DNA from: Gammaproteobacteria bacterium
GTDB taxonomy: Bacteria; Pseudomonadota; Gammaproteobacteria; Steroidobacterales; GCA-2729495
Reading direction: 5' to 3'
Assembly (NCBI GenBank): GCA_015709695.1
Contig: CP054183.1
Span: forward strand, 2,964,992 to 3,028,991
DNA length: 64,000 bases
Positions 22,232 through 31,121 of this stretch are shown here, in pieces (the stretch's first letter is position 1; the number at the start of each line of letters is the position of its first letter). The notes beneath the pieces were generated by a model. That model saw nothing but the letters and a program-made list of their open reading frames with translations, was not told the origin of the DNA and ran no database searches. A program made the position numbers and the translations under genes.

Positions 22232-23785
22232 TCAGATCTTGCGACTGCGGTCTGCCCAGTAGGGCTCGCGCAGCCTGGTTTTGAGTACCTTGCCCGCGGC
22301 CGTCATCGGCAGGGGCTGGGTGCGGATCTCCACCGATCGCGGGCACTTGTAGGCCGCGATGCGTTCCCGGCAGAAGGCGGTGATCTCGCTGGCCGTGGCG
22401 CTCGTGCCGTCACGCAGCGTGACGATGGCATGCACGCTCTCGCCCCATTGCTCGCTCGGGATGCCGATCACGGCGCACTGCGCCACGGCCGGATGGCGCG
22501 AGACGACGCCCTCCACCTCGGTGGAATAGACGTTTTCCCCGCCGGAGATGATCATGTCCTTGATGCGGTCGGTGATATAGATGAAGCCGGCATTGTCCAT
22601 GTAGCCGCCATCGCCGGTGTGCAGCCAGCCGTCGCGGATCACCTCACGCGTCAGCTCCGGGTTCTTCCAGTAGCCCCGCATGACGGTGGGCCCGCGGATG
22701 ACGATCTCGCCCACCTTGCCGCGCTCGACCTCGCGGTCCTCGCCGTCCACGACCCGGACCTCGCAGGTGGGCACCGAGCGGCCGGCGGCGCGGGTGAGTC
22801 CCGCATCGACCGCCTCTTGGCTGTGGTATTCGGGGGCGAGGTACACCGGGCCGGGCGCCTCCGTCATGCCGTAGCCCTGCGCGAACTGCAGCTGCGGAAA
22901 CCGGCGCCGCGCCTCCTCGAGGATGCGCGGCGGCATGGGCGAGGCGCCATAGCCGAGCATGCGCAAGCTCGACAGCCGGTAGGCGTCGATGTTCGGGTGG
23001 AACAGCATGCGCTCGAACATCACCGGGACCGACAGGCAGTAGGTGACGCCATGCTCGTCGATGGCGCGCAGTGCATCCTCGGGCTCGAATTTCGGCAGGA
23101 TGACATGGGTGCCGGCCACGGCGGTCGTCACCAGCACGCCGATGCACGACATGTGGAACATCGGCGTGACATGCAGGTGCACCAGCGACGAGTCGATGCG
23201 TTCGCAGACCAGGAAGGTGAGCAGGAACTGGAACAGGCTGTCGTGCGTGTGCATGACGCCCTTCGGTACGCCGGTGGTGCCGCCGGTGTAGAAGAGGGCG
23301 GCCAGGTCGCTGCCGCCGCGGCGCTCGTCGGGCAGTGGCGCCGCATCGGCGACCGCCCGGGAATAGGAGAGCGCGCCGGGCAGCACCGACTTCTCCGCAT
23401 CCATGACCACGGCATGGCGCAGGCGGGGGATGCGCTTCAGCAGTTCGCCGACCAACCCGCAGAACTGCTCCTCGAAGAGGACCAGCTCGGCTTCCGAGTG
23501 CTCGACGACGTAGGCAAGTTCCTCGAACTGCAGGCGGAAGTTCACCGGGACGAGCACGCCACCCGCCCAGGGCACGGCGTACAGGCACTCGACGAAGTGG
23601 TCGCTGTTCATCGACACGATGGCGACCTTGGTATCGGCGCGCACGCCGAGCTGCCTGAGCATGCCGGCGCTGCGGGCGACGGCGTCGTGGAACTGGCGCC
23701 AGCTGCGGCGCACCGGGCCGAAGACGATGGCGAGTCCGTCCGGGTTGATCTGGCTCGCGCGATGCAGGCTCTGGGTGAGTTCCAT
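22232..23785 (-). CDS. Acyl-CoA synthetase (AMP-forming)
   Basis: The 517-residue enzyme activates a carboxylic acid to its CoA thioester through an acyl-adenylate. Visible motifs are the phosphate loop ALFYTGGTTGVPKGVMHTH, QGYGMTEAPG, WLHTGDGGYMD, the hinge KDMIISGGENVYSTEVEG and the catalytic Lys in MTAAGKVLKTRLRE. The length fits medium- or long-chain, or aromatic, acid CoA ligases. The substrate is not determined. The ATG at 23785 lies 11 bases after the stop of the alpha/beta hydrolase gene, so the two are likely one transcript; a hydrolase feeding an acid to a ligase would be consistent. Confidence 0.9.
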   Translation of the reverse strand: MELTQSLHRASQINPDGLAIVFGPVRRSWRQFHDAVARSAGMLRQLGVRADTKVAIVSMNSDHFVECLYAVPWAGGVLVPVNFRLQFEELAYVVEHSEAELVLFEEQFCGLVGELLKRIPRLRHAVVMDAEKSVLPGALSYSRAVADAAPLPDERRGGSDLAALFYTGGTTGVPKGVMHTHDSLFQFLLTFLVCERIDSSLVHLHVTPMFHMSCIGVLVTTAVAGTHVILPKFEPEDALRAIDEHGVTYCLSVPVMFERMLFHPNIDAYRLSSLRMLGYGASPMPPRILEEARRRFPQLQFAQGYGMTEAPGPVYLAPEYHSQEAVDAGLTRAAGRSVPTCEVRVVDGEDREVERGKVGEIVIRGPTVMRGYWKNPELTREVIRDGWLHTGDGGYMDNAGFIYITDRIKDMIISGGENVYSTEVEGVVSRHPAVAQCAVIGIPSEQWGESVHAIVTLRDGTSATASEITAFCRERIAAYKCPRSVEIRTQPLPMTAAGKVLKTRLREPYWADRSRKI

Positions 23786-23796
23786 CCCGCTGTCAC

Positions 23797-24978
23797 TCAG
23801 TCCGCAAAGTGGTTGCGCCTCATCCAGTCGATGCACACCAGTGCCGACTCGCGCGCCTTCTCCGGCTGGTTGAAGTAGTAGTGGTTGGCGTCCTTGATGG
23901 TCACCAGCTGCTTGTTGTCGTGCCGGATCGAGTCGAAGAGGATCTGGTTGTGGCTGGGCGGGCAGCCGTCATCCGCGGAGTTGGCGACGATCAGCACCGG
24001 CACGCCGATGCGGGCCGCGCAGCGGGGACCATTGGCGTTGGAATCATCGTAGCTCCACTGCGACAGCCAGCTGCGCAGCGAACAGAACCGTGCCAGCCCG
24101 ATGGGGCTGCTGTTGACGATGCGGGGCTCGCCGAGGAAGCACCAGCGCGGCTTGCGGTCGTTGGCGTCGAGTGCCGGATCCAGCCAGCGCGGATCGGCCA
24201 TCGTGCCCTGAACGACGAAGGACAGCTCCTGGTTGGTCAGGCCTTTCGACCGGTAGTCGTCGAGCACACCGCGGACCCATGCGGTGATGCGCCGGTTACG
24301 CTCGATCTGCGCTGCGCGGTAGCGGGCGACGAACTGCGGATCGTACGGCGCCTGCGGGCCCTTGGGGTCGTAGAGGTCGAGCGAGCGATCACGGCGGGAA
24401 GGGTCGTGCTCGTCGATGATCGAGGCGTCGAGCCACTCGGTGAGCGTGAGGTTGCGCGCCAGGTGCGCCGCCAGCAGCATGACGCCATCCGCCGCAATGA
24501 GCCCTGCTGCCGTGAGGTCGGGCGGCTCCTGCGCGGGCGTGCAGCGTACACGCGGATCCTCTGCCTCCGCCTGGTAGAACAGCGACAGCGAGCCGCCACC
24601 GCTCCAGCCGCCGAGCAGCACCTTCTGGTAGCCGAGCCGCTCGCGGGCGTCGCGCACGCAGGCGGCGAGGTCGATCGCCACCTTCTCCATGATGAGCGCG
24701 TAGTCGACGCCGCGATAGCGGCTGCTGCAGACGATGACATCCACTCCGGTTCTGGCGATCGCCATGGGCAGGGGCAGATACTGCCCGCCGCCGATTGGAT
24801 GCATGAAGATCACCACGGTCTTCGAGGACCGGCCCTTTGCCTTGAGGAGGTGCGCTTCCAGCACGACACGGCCGATCTCGCCGGCGTAGGTGTCCTTGAA
24901 TCCCGCCTTCTCCTGGAACCGGATCAGGTACGGAATCCGGTCGTAGTCGAATTCTCTTTCCTGTTGGGCCTCGGCCAT
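23797..24978 (-). CDS. Alpha/beta hydrolase
   Basis: The 393-residue protein has an alpha/beta hydrolase fold. VVIFMHPIGGGQY carries the oxyanion-region HPxGGG, LLGGWSGGGSLSLF carries the nucleophile Ser in G-x-S-x-G (around residue 135), and DANHYYF near the C-terminus carries the catalytic His. The acidic member is probably the Asp of NSADDGCPP. There is no signal peptide, so it acts in the cytoplasm. The substrate is probably an ester, amide or C-C bond in a catabolic intermediate. GGGGAGACACC precedes the ATG at 24978. The gene is divergent from the TonB receptor and first in an operon with the acyl-CoA synthetase. Confidence 0.83.
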   Translation of the reverse strand: MAEAQQEREFDYDRIPYLIRFQEKAGFKDTYAGEIGRVVLEAHLLKAKGRSSKTVVIFMHPIGGGQYLPLPMAIARTGVDVIVCSSRYRGVDYALIMEKVAIDLAACVRDARERLGYQKVLLGGWSGGGSLSLFYQAEAEDPRVRCTPAQEPPDLTAAGLIAADGVMLLAAHLARNLTLTEWLDASIIDEHDPSRRDRSLDLYDPKGPQAPYDPQFVARYRAAQIERNRRITAWVRGVLDDYRSKGLTNQELSFVVQGTMADPRWLDPALDANDRKPRWCFLGEPRIVNSSPIGLARFCSLRSWLSQWSYDDSNANGPRCAARIGVPVLIVANSADDGCPPSHNQILFDSIRHDNKQLVTIKDANHYYFNQPEKARESALVCIDWMRRNHFAD

Positions 24979-25112
24979 GGTGTCTCCCCGTGATTGAGCG
25001 GTGTCGCCCGGCGATGTCCGGGCACGATCGGTGCTGATGGAGCCAATCGATTCTAGTGTCAGCCCGCCATGGCAGCAATGCGCCGGCGTGCCGGGCTGGC
25101 ACGGCAAAAGCC

Positions 25113-25126
25113 ATTATCGGGATAAT
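25113..25126. promoter_or_regulatory. Palindrome between hydrolase operon and TonB receptor
   Basis: ATTATC-GG-GATAAT is an exact six-base inverted repeat with a two-base spacer, unusually AT-rich for this window. It lies between the two divergent starts, 12 bases before the predicted -35 box of the receptor gene. It looks like an operator for a dimeric regulator that could serve both directions. Confidence 0.4.
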
Positions 25127-25136
25127 CGTCAATCAC

Positions 25137-25166
25137 GTTGCACAACTGGCGATGGTGCGTTACATT
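25137..25166 (+). promoter_or_regulatory. Promoter of TonB receptor with shared 12-base motif
   Basis: TTGCAC (25138-25143), a spacer of exactly 17 bases and TACATT (25161-25166) form a plausible sigma-70 promoter. The -35 box lies in GTTGCACAACTG (25137-25148), which matches GTTGCACAGTTG at 20777-20788 upstream of the VOC gene in 10 of 12 positions. Confidence 0.45.
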
Positions 25167-25248
25167 CGGGACGCTGGCAACGAGGGTGCCAGTCGCCGTG
25201 ACGGGGGCGCCAGGGGAGTCACAACAACCATTTCAGGGGGGGGCGGAA

Positions 25249-27693
25249 ATGGCCGCAGGATTCGTGATGCAGGGGCACAGTCTGCTGGCGGTTGCTTGTA
25301 CCGCGCTGGTGCTGGGGGCAGGCACGGGCTTGGGCAACCAGGCGATTGCCCAGACAGCGAAAGCCAGGGGCGCGCTCGACGAGATCATCGTCACCACGAC
25401 CAAGCGCGAGGAAACGCTCCAGGACGTGCCGATCTCGGTCGGTGTCGTCACCGGCAAGGCCGTGGAAGAGTTCGGCATGCAGGGCTTCGAGGAAGTCCAG
25501 AATCATGTGCCGAACCTGGTCATCCAGGAGACTCTCGGCAGCTACCAGATCCGCATCCGTGGCCTCGGGTCAGGCGCCTCCCAGCTGTCGTTCGTCAGCG
25601 CCGTCGGCACGTTCGTGGACGGCGTCTATTGCGGCCGGCCACGCTGCTTCCAGAACCCGCTCTTCGACATCGAACGCATCGAGGTCGTGCGCGGACCGCA
25701 GGGCGCGTTGTTCGGCAAGAACACCATCGCCGGCGCCGTGAGCACCATATCCAAAGGTCCCACGGATGACCTGTATGCCGAGGTCAGCACCGGCGTCGAG
25801 CTGGCCGAGGGTGGCTACAACCTCAGCGGCATCGTCTCGGGCCCGATCTCCGACACGCTGGGTTTCCGCGTGGCCGCCAAGCACGAGAACCTGGACGGCT
25901 ACATCAAGAACACCTCCACCGGCAAGGACGAGAATGCCGTGGATGCCAACCTGGTGCGTGGCATCCTCGACTGGAATCCGACGGAGAATCTGAAGGTGCG
26001 GCTGAAGGCCGAAGTGGCCGACCGTGACTACGACGGCTACACGACGCAGCTCCTGGCCCTTGGCGGCTATGGCACGCCACTGCCTTTCTCCATGCCCGAG
26101 GCCTTCGACCACAAGACCTCGAACAACGTGATCTATCCGGATGGCCAGTTCGACCGGACCGACAGCGCGAACTACGCGCTGCAGGTCGACTGGCAGCTCG
26201 GTGGCGGGTATACGCTGACATCGATCACCGGTGCCATCGGTTTCGACTTCAAGCGCCGCACCACGGCCGTGGGCTACAAGCAGCTCTTCGTCGACACCCA
26301 GATCACGGAGGACTACGAGCAGTACAGCCAGGAACTGCGGTTCCTGTCACCGACGGGCGGGTTCTTCGATTACGTCGTCGGCCTGTACTACTCGGAAGAC
26401 GATTCCCGGATAAGCCAGTTGTCGCCGTTCGTGGCGCCGCCCTTCGTGCCGGATCCGCCCGGGTCCGGAACGCCCAACGATCCGAATACCAAGACCTACA
26501 CCGGCAGCGACCGTGCCTATCACGGCGAGGGTGACACGCTTTCTGCCTACGCTTCCGGCACGTTCCACTTCTTCGACGACCGGCTGAGGACCATCCTCGG
26601 CATTCGCGTCGGCGAAGATACACTGGACGGCAACTCGACCAACACCAACGGCAGGTACGACCGCGCGACCAACACCTGGATCTGGCTGCCCGACTACACC
26701 TACTTGCCGATCGGTGCGCTGAACAAGGAGTTCGACATCTCGAGCTCCCGCGATGAGAGATACACGCTGCCGTCCGTCACCCTGCAGTACGACATGACGG
26801 ACGAGGTGATGCTCTACGCCTCGTACGCCAAGGGCTTCAAGGGCGGCGGCTTCATTGCCAACGACAGTACCACGGGCAACAACGTCCTTGCGAAGGCCGC
26901 AGCGGATCCGGCCTGGGCCCTGGAATATGCCGGCATGTCGACCATCAACGAAGTCCAGCTCCACGATGGCATCACGCTGAAGGAGAACAACGGCGTCTAC
27001 GATTACAAGCCGGAGAAGGCAGACAGCTACGAGATCGGCGCCAAGATGAATTTCCTGGGCGGTGGGCTGAGCTGGAACGTGGCGCTGTTCCGCACGGAGT
27101 TCGAAAACCTGCAGACCTCGCAGTACGACGGCGTGCGCTTCATCACGCGCAACGCGGCGGAAGCGACCAGCCAGGGTGTCGAGACGGACGTCCAGTGGCT
27201 GGTGAACGACAATCTCACGCTGGGCCTGAATGCCGCCTACAACGACGCCAAGTACGATACGTACAAGAACACGTTCTGCAAGGTCATCGACATCCAGGGC
27301 ACGCTGGCGGTTCCGGGCTGCGTCAATGGCCAGGGCGACCTGTCTGGCGAGCGGATCGACCGGGCACCGGAGTACTCCGGCTCCCTCACCATCGACTGGG
27401 AGAGCCCGCTGACCGCCGGCACGTTGCTGCGGGTCAATGGCGCCATGACCTACTCGGACGACTACTTCATCCAGGCCAACATGTCGCCGCTGTATGAGCA
27501 GGATGCGTTCACCAAGTACGACCTGCGGGTGGCCGTCGCCGACGTCGACGACAGCTGGGAAGTGGCGCTTATCGGACGCAATCTCTCCGACGAGCTGACG
27601 CTGCAGCATGCGTTCCAGGTGTCGGTGTTCCATGCCGCGTCGGTGTCGACGCCGCGGTACGTGACGCTGCAGGGCACGATGAAGTTCCACTGA
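25249..27693 (+). CDS. TonB-dependent outer-membrane receptor
   Basis: The 814-residue protein has a signal peptide (about residues 1-35, ending QAIAQT). The TonB box/plug entry is DEIIVTTTKREETLQDVPISV, followed by the plug domain to about residue 170 (VRGPQGALFGKNTIAGAVS). The beta-barrel extends to the C-terminus, with a late YEIGAKMNF repeat and the final strand YVTLQGTMKFH. The R-x-x-x-L-G-K-N-T-x-A-G-A form of the plug is common in receptors of catabolic gammaproteobacteria and sphingomonads. No siderophore genes are near. Neighbouring CoA ligases and hydrolases suggest uptake of a hydrophobic or aromatic substrate. The ATG at 25249 follows a GGGGGGGCGG run. Confidence 0.92.
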   Translation: MAAGFVMQGHSLLAVACTALVLGAGTGLGNQAIAQTAKARGALDEIIVTTTKREETLQDVPISVGVVTGKAVEEFGMQGFEEVQNHVPNLVIQETLGSYQIRIRGLGSGASQLSFVSAVGTFVDGVYCGRPRCFQNPLFDIERIEVVRGPQGALFGKNTIAGAVSTISKGPTDDLYAEVSTGVELAEGGYNLSGIVSGPISDTLGFRVAAKHENLDGYIKNTSTGKDENAVDANLVRGILDWNPTENLKVRLKAEVADRDYDGYTTQLLALGGYGTPLPFSMPEAFDHKTSNNVIYPDGQFDRTDSANYALQVDWQLGGGYTLTSITGAIGFDFKRRTTAVGYKQLFVDTQITEDYEQYSQELRFLSPTGGFFDYVVGLYYSEDDSRISQLSPFVAPPFVPDPPGSGTPNDPNTKTYTGSDRAYHGEGDTLSAYASGTFHFFDDRLRTILGIRVGEDTLDGNSTNTNGRYDRATNTWIWLPDYTYLPIGALNKEFDISSSRDERYTLPSVTLQYDMTDEVMLYASYAKGFKGGGFIANDSTTGNNVLAKAAADPAWALEYAGMSTINEVQLHDGITLKENNGVYDYKPEKADSYEIGAKMNFLGGGLSWNVALFRTEFENLQTSQYDGVRFITRNAAEATSQGVETDVQWLVNDNLTLGLNAAYNDAKYDTYKNTFCKVIDIQGTLAVPGCVNGQGDLSGERIDRAPEYSGSLTIDWESPLTAGTLLRVNGAMTYSDDYFIQANMSPLYEQDAFTKYDLRVAVADVDDSWEVALIGRNLSDELTLQHAFQVSVFHAASVSTPRYVTLQGTMKFH

Positions 27694-27724
27694 GACACAC
27701 AGGTCCTTTCATCGTCCGCGATTT

Positions 27725-27757
27725 GAAGGGCGGGCTCCGGCCCGCCCTTCCTTTTCC
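27725..27757 (+). terminator. Rho-independent terminator after the TonB receptor
   Basis: GAAGGGCGGGC (27725-27735), loop TCCG and the exact complement GCCCGCCCTTC (27740-27750) are followed by CTTTTCC. It lies 32 bases after the receptor stop and separates it from the next operon. Confidence 0.85.
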
Positions 27758-27784
27758 CCGGACGAGAAGCTGAGGAGAACCGCC

Positions 27785-28765
27785 ATGAAGGCCCTCGTCT
27801 GCGCCGCATTCGGACCCATCGAGGACCTGCGCGTGCAGGACGTGGCGCCACCCGCCCTCGGCGAGGATGGGGTCCGCATCCGGGTCGAAGCCTGCGGCAT
27901 CAACTTCCCGGATATCCTGCTGGTGCAGGGCAAGTACCAGGTGCGCCCGCCGCTGCCCTTCTTCCCGGGTGGTGAAGTGGCAGGGACGATCAGTGAGGTC
28001 GGTACCGCGGTGACGGGCCTGAAGGCAGGCCAGCGGGTCATGGCAACCATTTTCTGGGGTGGACTTGCGGAGGAGGTCGTGGCTCCGGCCAAGGCCATCG
28101 TGCCGGTTCCAGACGAGATGGACATGCTCTGCGCCGCCGTCTTCCAGGGCGGGCACACCACGTCCTATCACGCGCTGCGGCAGCGTGGTGCCCTGAAGCC
28201 CGGCGAGATCCTGCTCGTACTCGGTGCCGGTGGCGGGGTCGGCATGGCCGCGATGCAGATCGGCCGGGCCATGGGCGCACGGGTCATCGGTGCCGTCGGT
28301 TCGGCCCGCAAGGCGGAGGCCCTGAAGGCCGAGGGCTTCGAAGAGCTGATCGACTACGGTCGCGAGGACCTGCGCGAGGCGGTGCGCTCCCTGACCGGCG
28401 GCGCGGGCGTCGACGTGGTGTTCGATCCGGTGGGTGGCGAGCTGTTCGGCCAGGCCTGCCGCGTCGCGCGGCGCAACGGGCGCATCCTCATCGTCGGTTT
28501 CGCCAGCGGCCAGATCGGCCAGTACGCCACCAATCTCGCCCTGCTCAAGGAGAATGCCGTCATCGGCGTCAACTACCAGCAGTTCTTTGCGCAGGAGCGC
28601 GCCGAGGTGGAGCGCAACTTCGCCGAACTCATGGCGCTCCATGCGCAGGGCAGGATCAGTCCGCGCATCGATCGAGTCTTCACCCTGGACGAGGCAGTCG
28701 CGGCTCTGGCTGCCGTCGCGGACCGGTCGGTGGTGGGCAAGGTCGTCGTTGCCCTCGGGGGCTGA
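27785..28765 (+). CDS. NADPH:quinone oxidoreductase-like (zinc-free MDR) protein
   Basis: The 326-residue protein belongs to the medium-chain dehydrogenase/reductase superfamily, quinone-oxidoreductase branch. The GroES-like half includes GINFPDILLVQGKYQVRPPLPFFPG with no catalytic zinc ligands. The Rossmann half has LVLGAGGGVGMAAMQIGRAMGA (about residues 143-164) and FDPVGGELF. Such enzymes reduce quinones, enones or acryloyl-type double bonds with NADPH. AGGAG precedes the ATG. It heads a run of four same-strand genes (reductase, CoA ligase, hydratase, CoA ligase), which suggests reduction of an unsaturated catabolic intermediate. Confidence 0.87.
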   Translation: MKALVCAAFGPIEDLRVQDVAPPALGEDGVRIRVEACGINFPDILLVQGKYQVRPPLPFFPGGEVAGTISEVGTAVTGLKAGQRVMATIFWGGLAEEVVAPAKAIVPVPDEMDMLCAAVFQGGHTTSYHALRQRGALKPGEILLVLGAGGGVGMAAMQIGRAMGARVIGAVGSARKAEALKAEGFEELIDYGREDLREAVRSLTGGAGVDVVFDPVGGELFGQACRVARRNGRILIVGFASGQIGQYATNLALLKENAVIGVNYQQFFAQERAEVERNFAELMALHAQGRISPRIDRVFTLDEAVAALAAVADRSVVGKVVVALGG

Positions 28766-28769
28766 TCGC

Positions 28770-30344
28770 ATGAGCAGCGGCGATTTCTGGACGGTCCGCC
28801 ATGCCATCGACCTGGTGTTCCGGTGGAATGCCACCCGCGAGCTGATCATCGAGGATGGCGCCCGCTATACCGGCGAGCGCCTGAACCGCGAGGCGCGCCA
28901 GGTCGCGCACGCCCTGCAGCAGGCCGGCATCGGCCGTGGCGACGTCGTCGCTTTCATCGGCACGTCGACTTGCCGCTTCTATGCCGCTTTCTTCGCGGCG
29001 CAGAAACTCGGCTGCGTCACCTGCAACATCAACATGCGCGAGACCGGCACCTTCATCCACGACACCTTGCGCGGCATCGACGCCCGCGCCGTCATCTGCG
29101 CCGAAGGCATCTGCGCGACGGTGGCGGAAGCCGTCGGTCGCCTGCCGCGGAGAATCCCGGTGTTCTCGCTGGGCGACGGGCGGGTGCCGGGAGTCGATCT
29201 CGCCTATGGCGAGATGCTCGCCCGGTATCCGGCCGACGAACCGCAGGCGCAGGTCTCGCCCGACGATCCGGCCATCATCATCCTGTCCTCGGGTTCGACC
29301 GGCACGCCCAAGGGCATCGTGCACAGCAACGCCAACTTCGTACGCTGGATGCGGGCGGCGCCGGCCCTGTTCGGGCATGTCTCGCGCAGCACGCGCCTGC
29401 TGGTCATCGTCGGCACCTCGTTCGCCGCCTGGCCGTTCTCGACGATTTCGATCCTCCATGGTGGCGGCAGCCTGGTGCTGGTGGATGGTTTCACGCCGGA
29501 GTCCTTCTGTGCTGCGATCGAACGTGAGAAGGCGACCGTGGCAGGTCCGGTGCCAACCATGATCCGCATGCTCGACCCCTCGATCACCAGCCGCTACGAC
29601 CTCAGCTCGCTGCGCATGATGCTGTGCGCCGGCGAGCCCCCGTCGTCGACCGACATCGAGCGCATGCGCTCCTGGGCGGACACGGACATCCGCTGCCTGT
29701 ACCTTGCCTCCGAGTCGGCGCCCGGTGCGGCGACCTACTGGGAGCTGCGCGACCAGACGCTCCTCGGCAAGGCGGTCTGCGCCGGCAAGCCCGTGCCTGG
29801 CACCGACCTGCGCATCGTCGATCCCGAGGGTGGCATCGAAGACGAGCTGCCGGTCGGGGAGAGTGGCGAGATCCTGCTGCGCGGACCGACGATCGCCATG
29901 GGCTACCTGAACAACGCCGAGCTGACGGCGCGGCGTTTCGTCGGCGGGTGGTGGCGCTCCGGCGACCTCGGGCACGTGGATGCGGACGGCTTCCTGCATG
30001 TCTCGGGACGTACCGACAACACCATCAACAGCGGCGGGATCAAGGTCCAGGGCGAGGAGGTGGAGATCTGCCTCATCGCGCATCCGGGCGTGGCGCAGGT
30101 CGCGGTGATCGGCGTCAAGGACCCGAAGTGGGGCCACCGTATCGAGGCGCATGTCGCCGTGCGGGGCGGGACGACGGAGGCCGAGCTGCGGGATCACTGC
30201 CGCGTACACCTCGCGTCCTTCAAGCAACCGAAGACCTATGTGTTCCACGAGCAGCTGCCGGTGGGTGCCACCGGCAAGCTCGACCGCGTGGCGCTGCGAA
30301 GGCGCTACGCGGCGGGCGGTGCCCGGCCAGGAGAAGCCACATGA
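28770..30344 (+). CDS. Acyl-CoA synthetase (AMP-forming), second type
   Basis: The 524-residue protein carries the AMP-forming ligase motifs: IIILSSGSTGTPKGIVHSN, LYLASESAPGA in place of the usual YG-x-TE, WWRSGDLGHVDADGFL, the hinge NTINSGGIKVQGEEVE and the catalytic Lys in PVGATGKLDRVALR. The unusual LASES at the A5 position and NINMRETG at the N-terminal domain set it apart from the other two synthetases in this region. The ATG at 28770 is four bases after the reductase stop, and its own stop overlaps the enoyl-CoA hydratase start (ATGA). The substrate is unknown. Confidence 0.88.
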   Translation: MSSGDFWTVRHAIDLVFRWNATRELIIEDGARYTGERLNREARQVAHALQQAGIGRGDVVAFIGTSTCRFYAAFFAAQKLGCVTCNINMRETGTFIHDTLRGIDARAVICAEGICATVAEAVGRLPRRIPVFSLGDGRVPGVDLAYGEMLARYPADEPQAQVSPDDPAIIILSSGSTGTPKGIVHSNANFVRWMRAAPALFGHVSRSTRLLVIVGTSFAAWPFSTISILHGGGSLVLVDGFTPESFCAAIEREKATVAGPVPTMIRMLDPSITSRYDLSSLRMMLCAGEPPSSTDIERMRSWADTDIRCLYLASESAPGAATYWELRDQTLLGKAVCAGKPVPGTDLRIVDPEGGIEDELPVGESGEILLRGPTIAMGYLNNAELTARRFVGGWWRSGDLGHVDADGFLHVSGRTDNTINSGGIKVQGEEVEICLIAHPGVAQVAVIGVKDPKWGHRIEAHVAVRGGTTEAELRDHCRVHLASFKQPKTYVFHEQLPVGATGKLDRVALRRRYAAGGARPGEAT

Positions 30345-31099
30345 GTGCGGTGACCACCCGATTCGACCAGCACGTGCTGCAGATCCGCATCGACAACCCG
30401 GCGAAGAAGAATGCGCTGACCATGGAGATGTACGATGCCATGAGCGAGGCGCTCGAGCGGGCCGAGGCGGACACCACCGTGCGCGCCGTGGTTTTCAGCG
30501 GCGCAGGCGGCAATTTCTGTTCCGGCAACGACGTCAGCGCCTTTCCGGCCGCCGGTTCGGATCAGCAGGGCCCGAATCCGGTCATGCGCTTCGTCGAGGC
30601 CCTGGTCAACGCCAGCGTGCCGATCGTCGCGGCGGTGGAGGGCGTGGCGGCCGGCATCGGCGCCACCATGCTGCTGCATCTCGACGCGGTGGTGGCCAGC
30701 GCCGGCTCGCGCATCGTCTTTCCGTTCCTCAACCTGGCGCTGGTGCCGGAGGCGGGTTCCTCCCTGCTGCTGGTGCGCTTGCTGGGCTATACGCGGGCGG
30801 CGGAACTGGTGCTGCGTGCCGCCACGATCGATGGCGCCGAGGCGCATCGCCTGGGCATCGTCTCGCGGCTGGTGGAGCCCGACGCCGTCGGGCCAGCGGC
30901 GCTGGCGATCGCCACCGAGTTTGCCGCCAGGCCGCCGCAGGCCATGCGCCGGTCCAAGCGGCTGATGAAGGGCGACACGACCGCGCTGATGCAGCGCATC
31001 CGCGAGGAAGAGCGCGGCGTTTTCCTCGGGCTCGGCTCGGCAGAGGGCGCCGAGGCCGTGCGCGCATTTCGCGAGAAGCGCCAGCCGCAGTTTCCGTGA
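30341..31099 (+). CDS. Enoyl-CoA hydratase/isomerase family protein
   Basis: The 252-residue protein is a crotonase-fold enzyme. It has LQIRIDNPAKKNALTMEMYD at the N-terminus, the first oxyanion-hole segment GGNFCSGNDVSAF (about residues 60-72) and the second EGVAAGIGATMLLHLDAV. A catalytic Glu is likely in LALVPEAGSSLLL, the position used by enoyl-CoA isomerases and some hydratases. It acts on an acyl-CoA made by the flanking ligases. The four-base ATGA overlap with the upstream ligase gene and the next ligase 22 bases downstream show a single operon. No acyl-CoA dehydrogenase or thiolase is present in the window. Confidence 0.9.
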   Translation: MSAVTTRFDQHVLQIRIDNPAKKNALTMEMYDAMSEALERAEADTTVRAVVFSGAGGNFCSGNDVSAFPAAGSDQQGPNPVMRFVEALVNASVPIVAAVEGVAAGIGATMLLHLDAVVASAGSRIVFPFLNLALVPEAGSSLLLVRLLGYTRAAELVLRAATIDGAEAHRLGIVSRLVEPDAVGPAALAIATEFAARPPQAMRRSKRLMKGDTTALMQRIREEERGVFLGLGSAEGAEAVRAFREKRQPQFP

Positions 31100-31121
31100 G
31101 CAGGCCAGGTGGTGGAATGCC

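Noticed and set aside
26347-27690. A 447-codon reverse-strand frame opposite the TonB receptor
   Set aside because: Its composition mirrors the receptor codons, there are no recognisable motifs, and the receptor frame is unambiguous.
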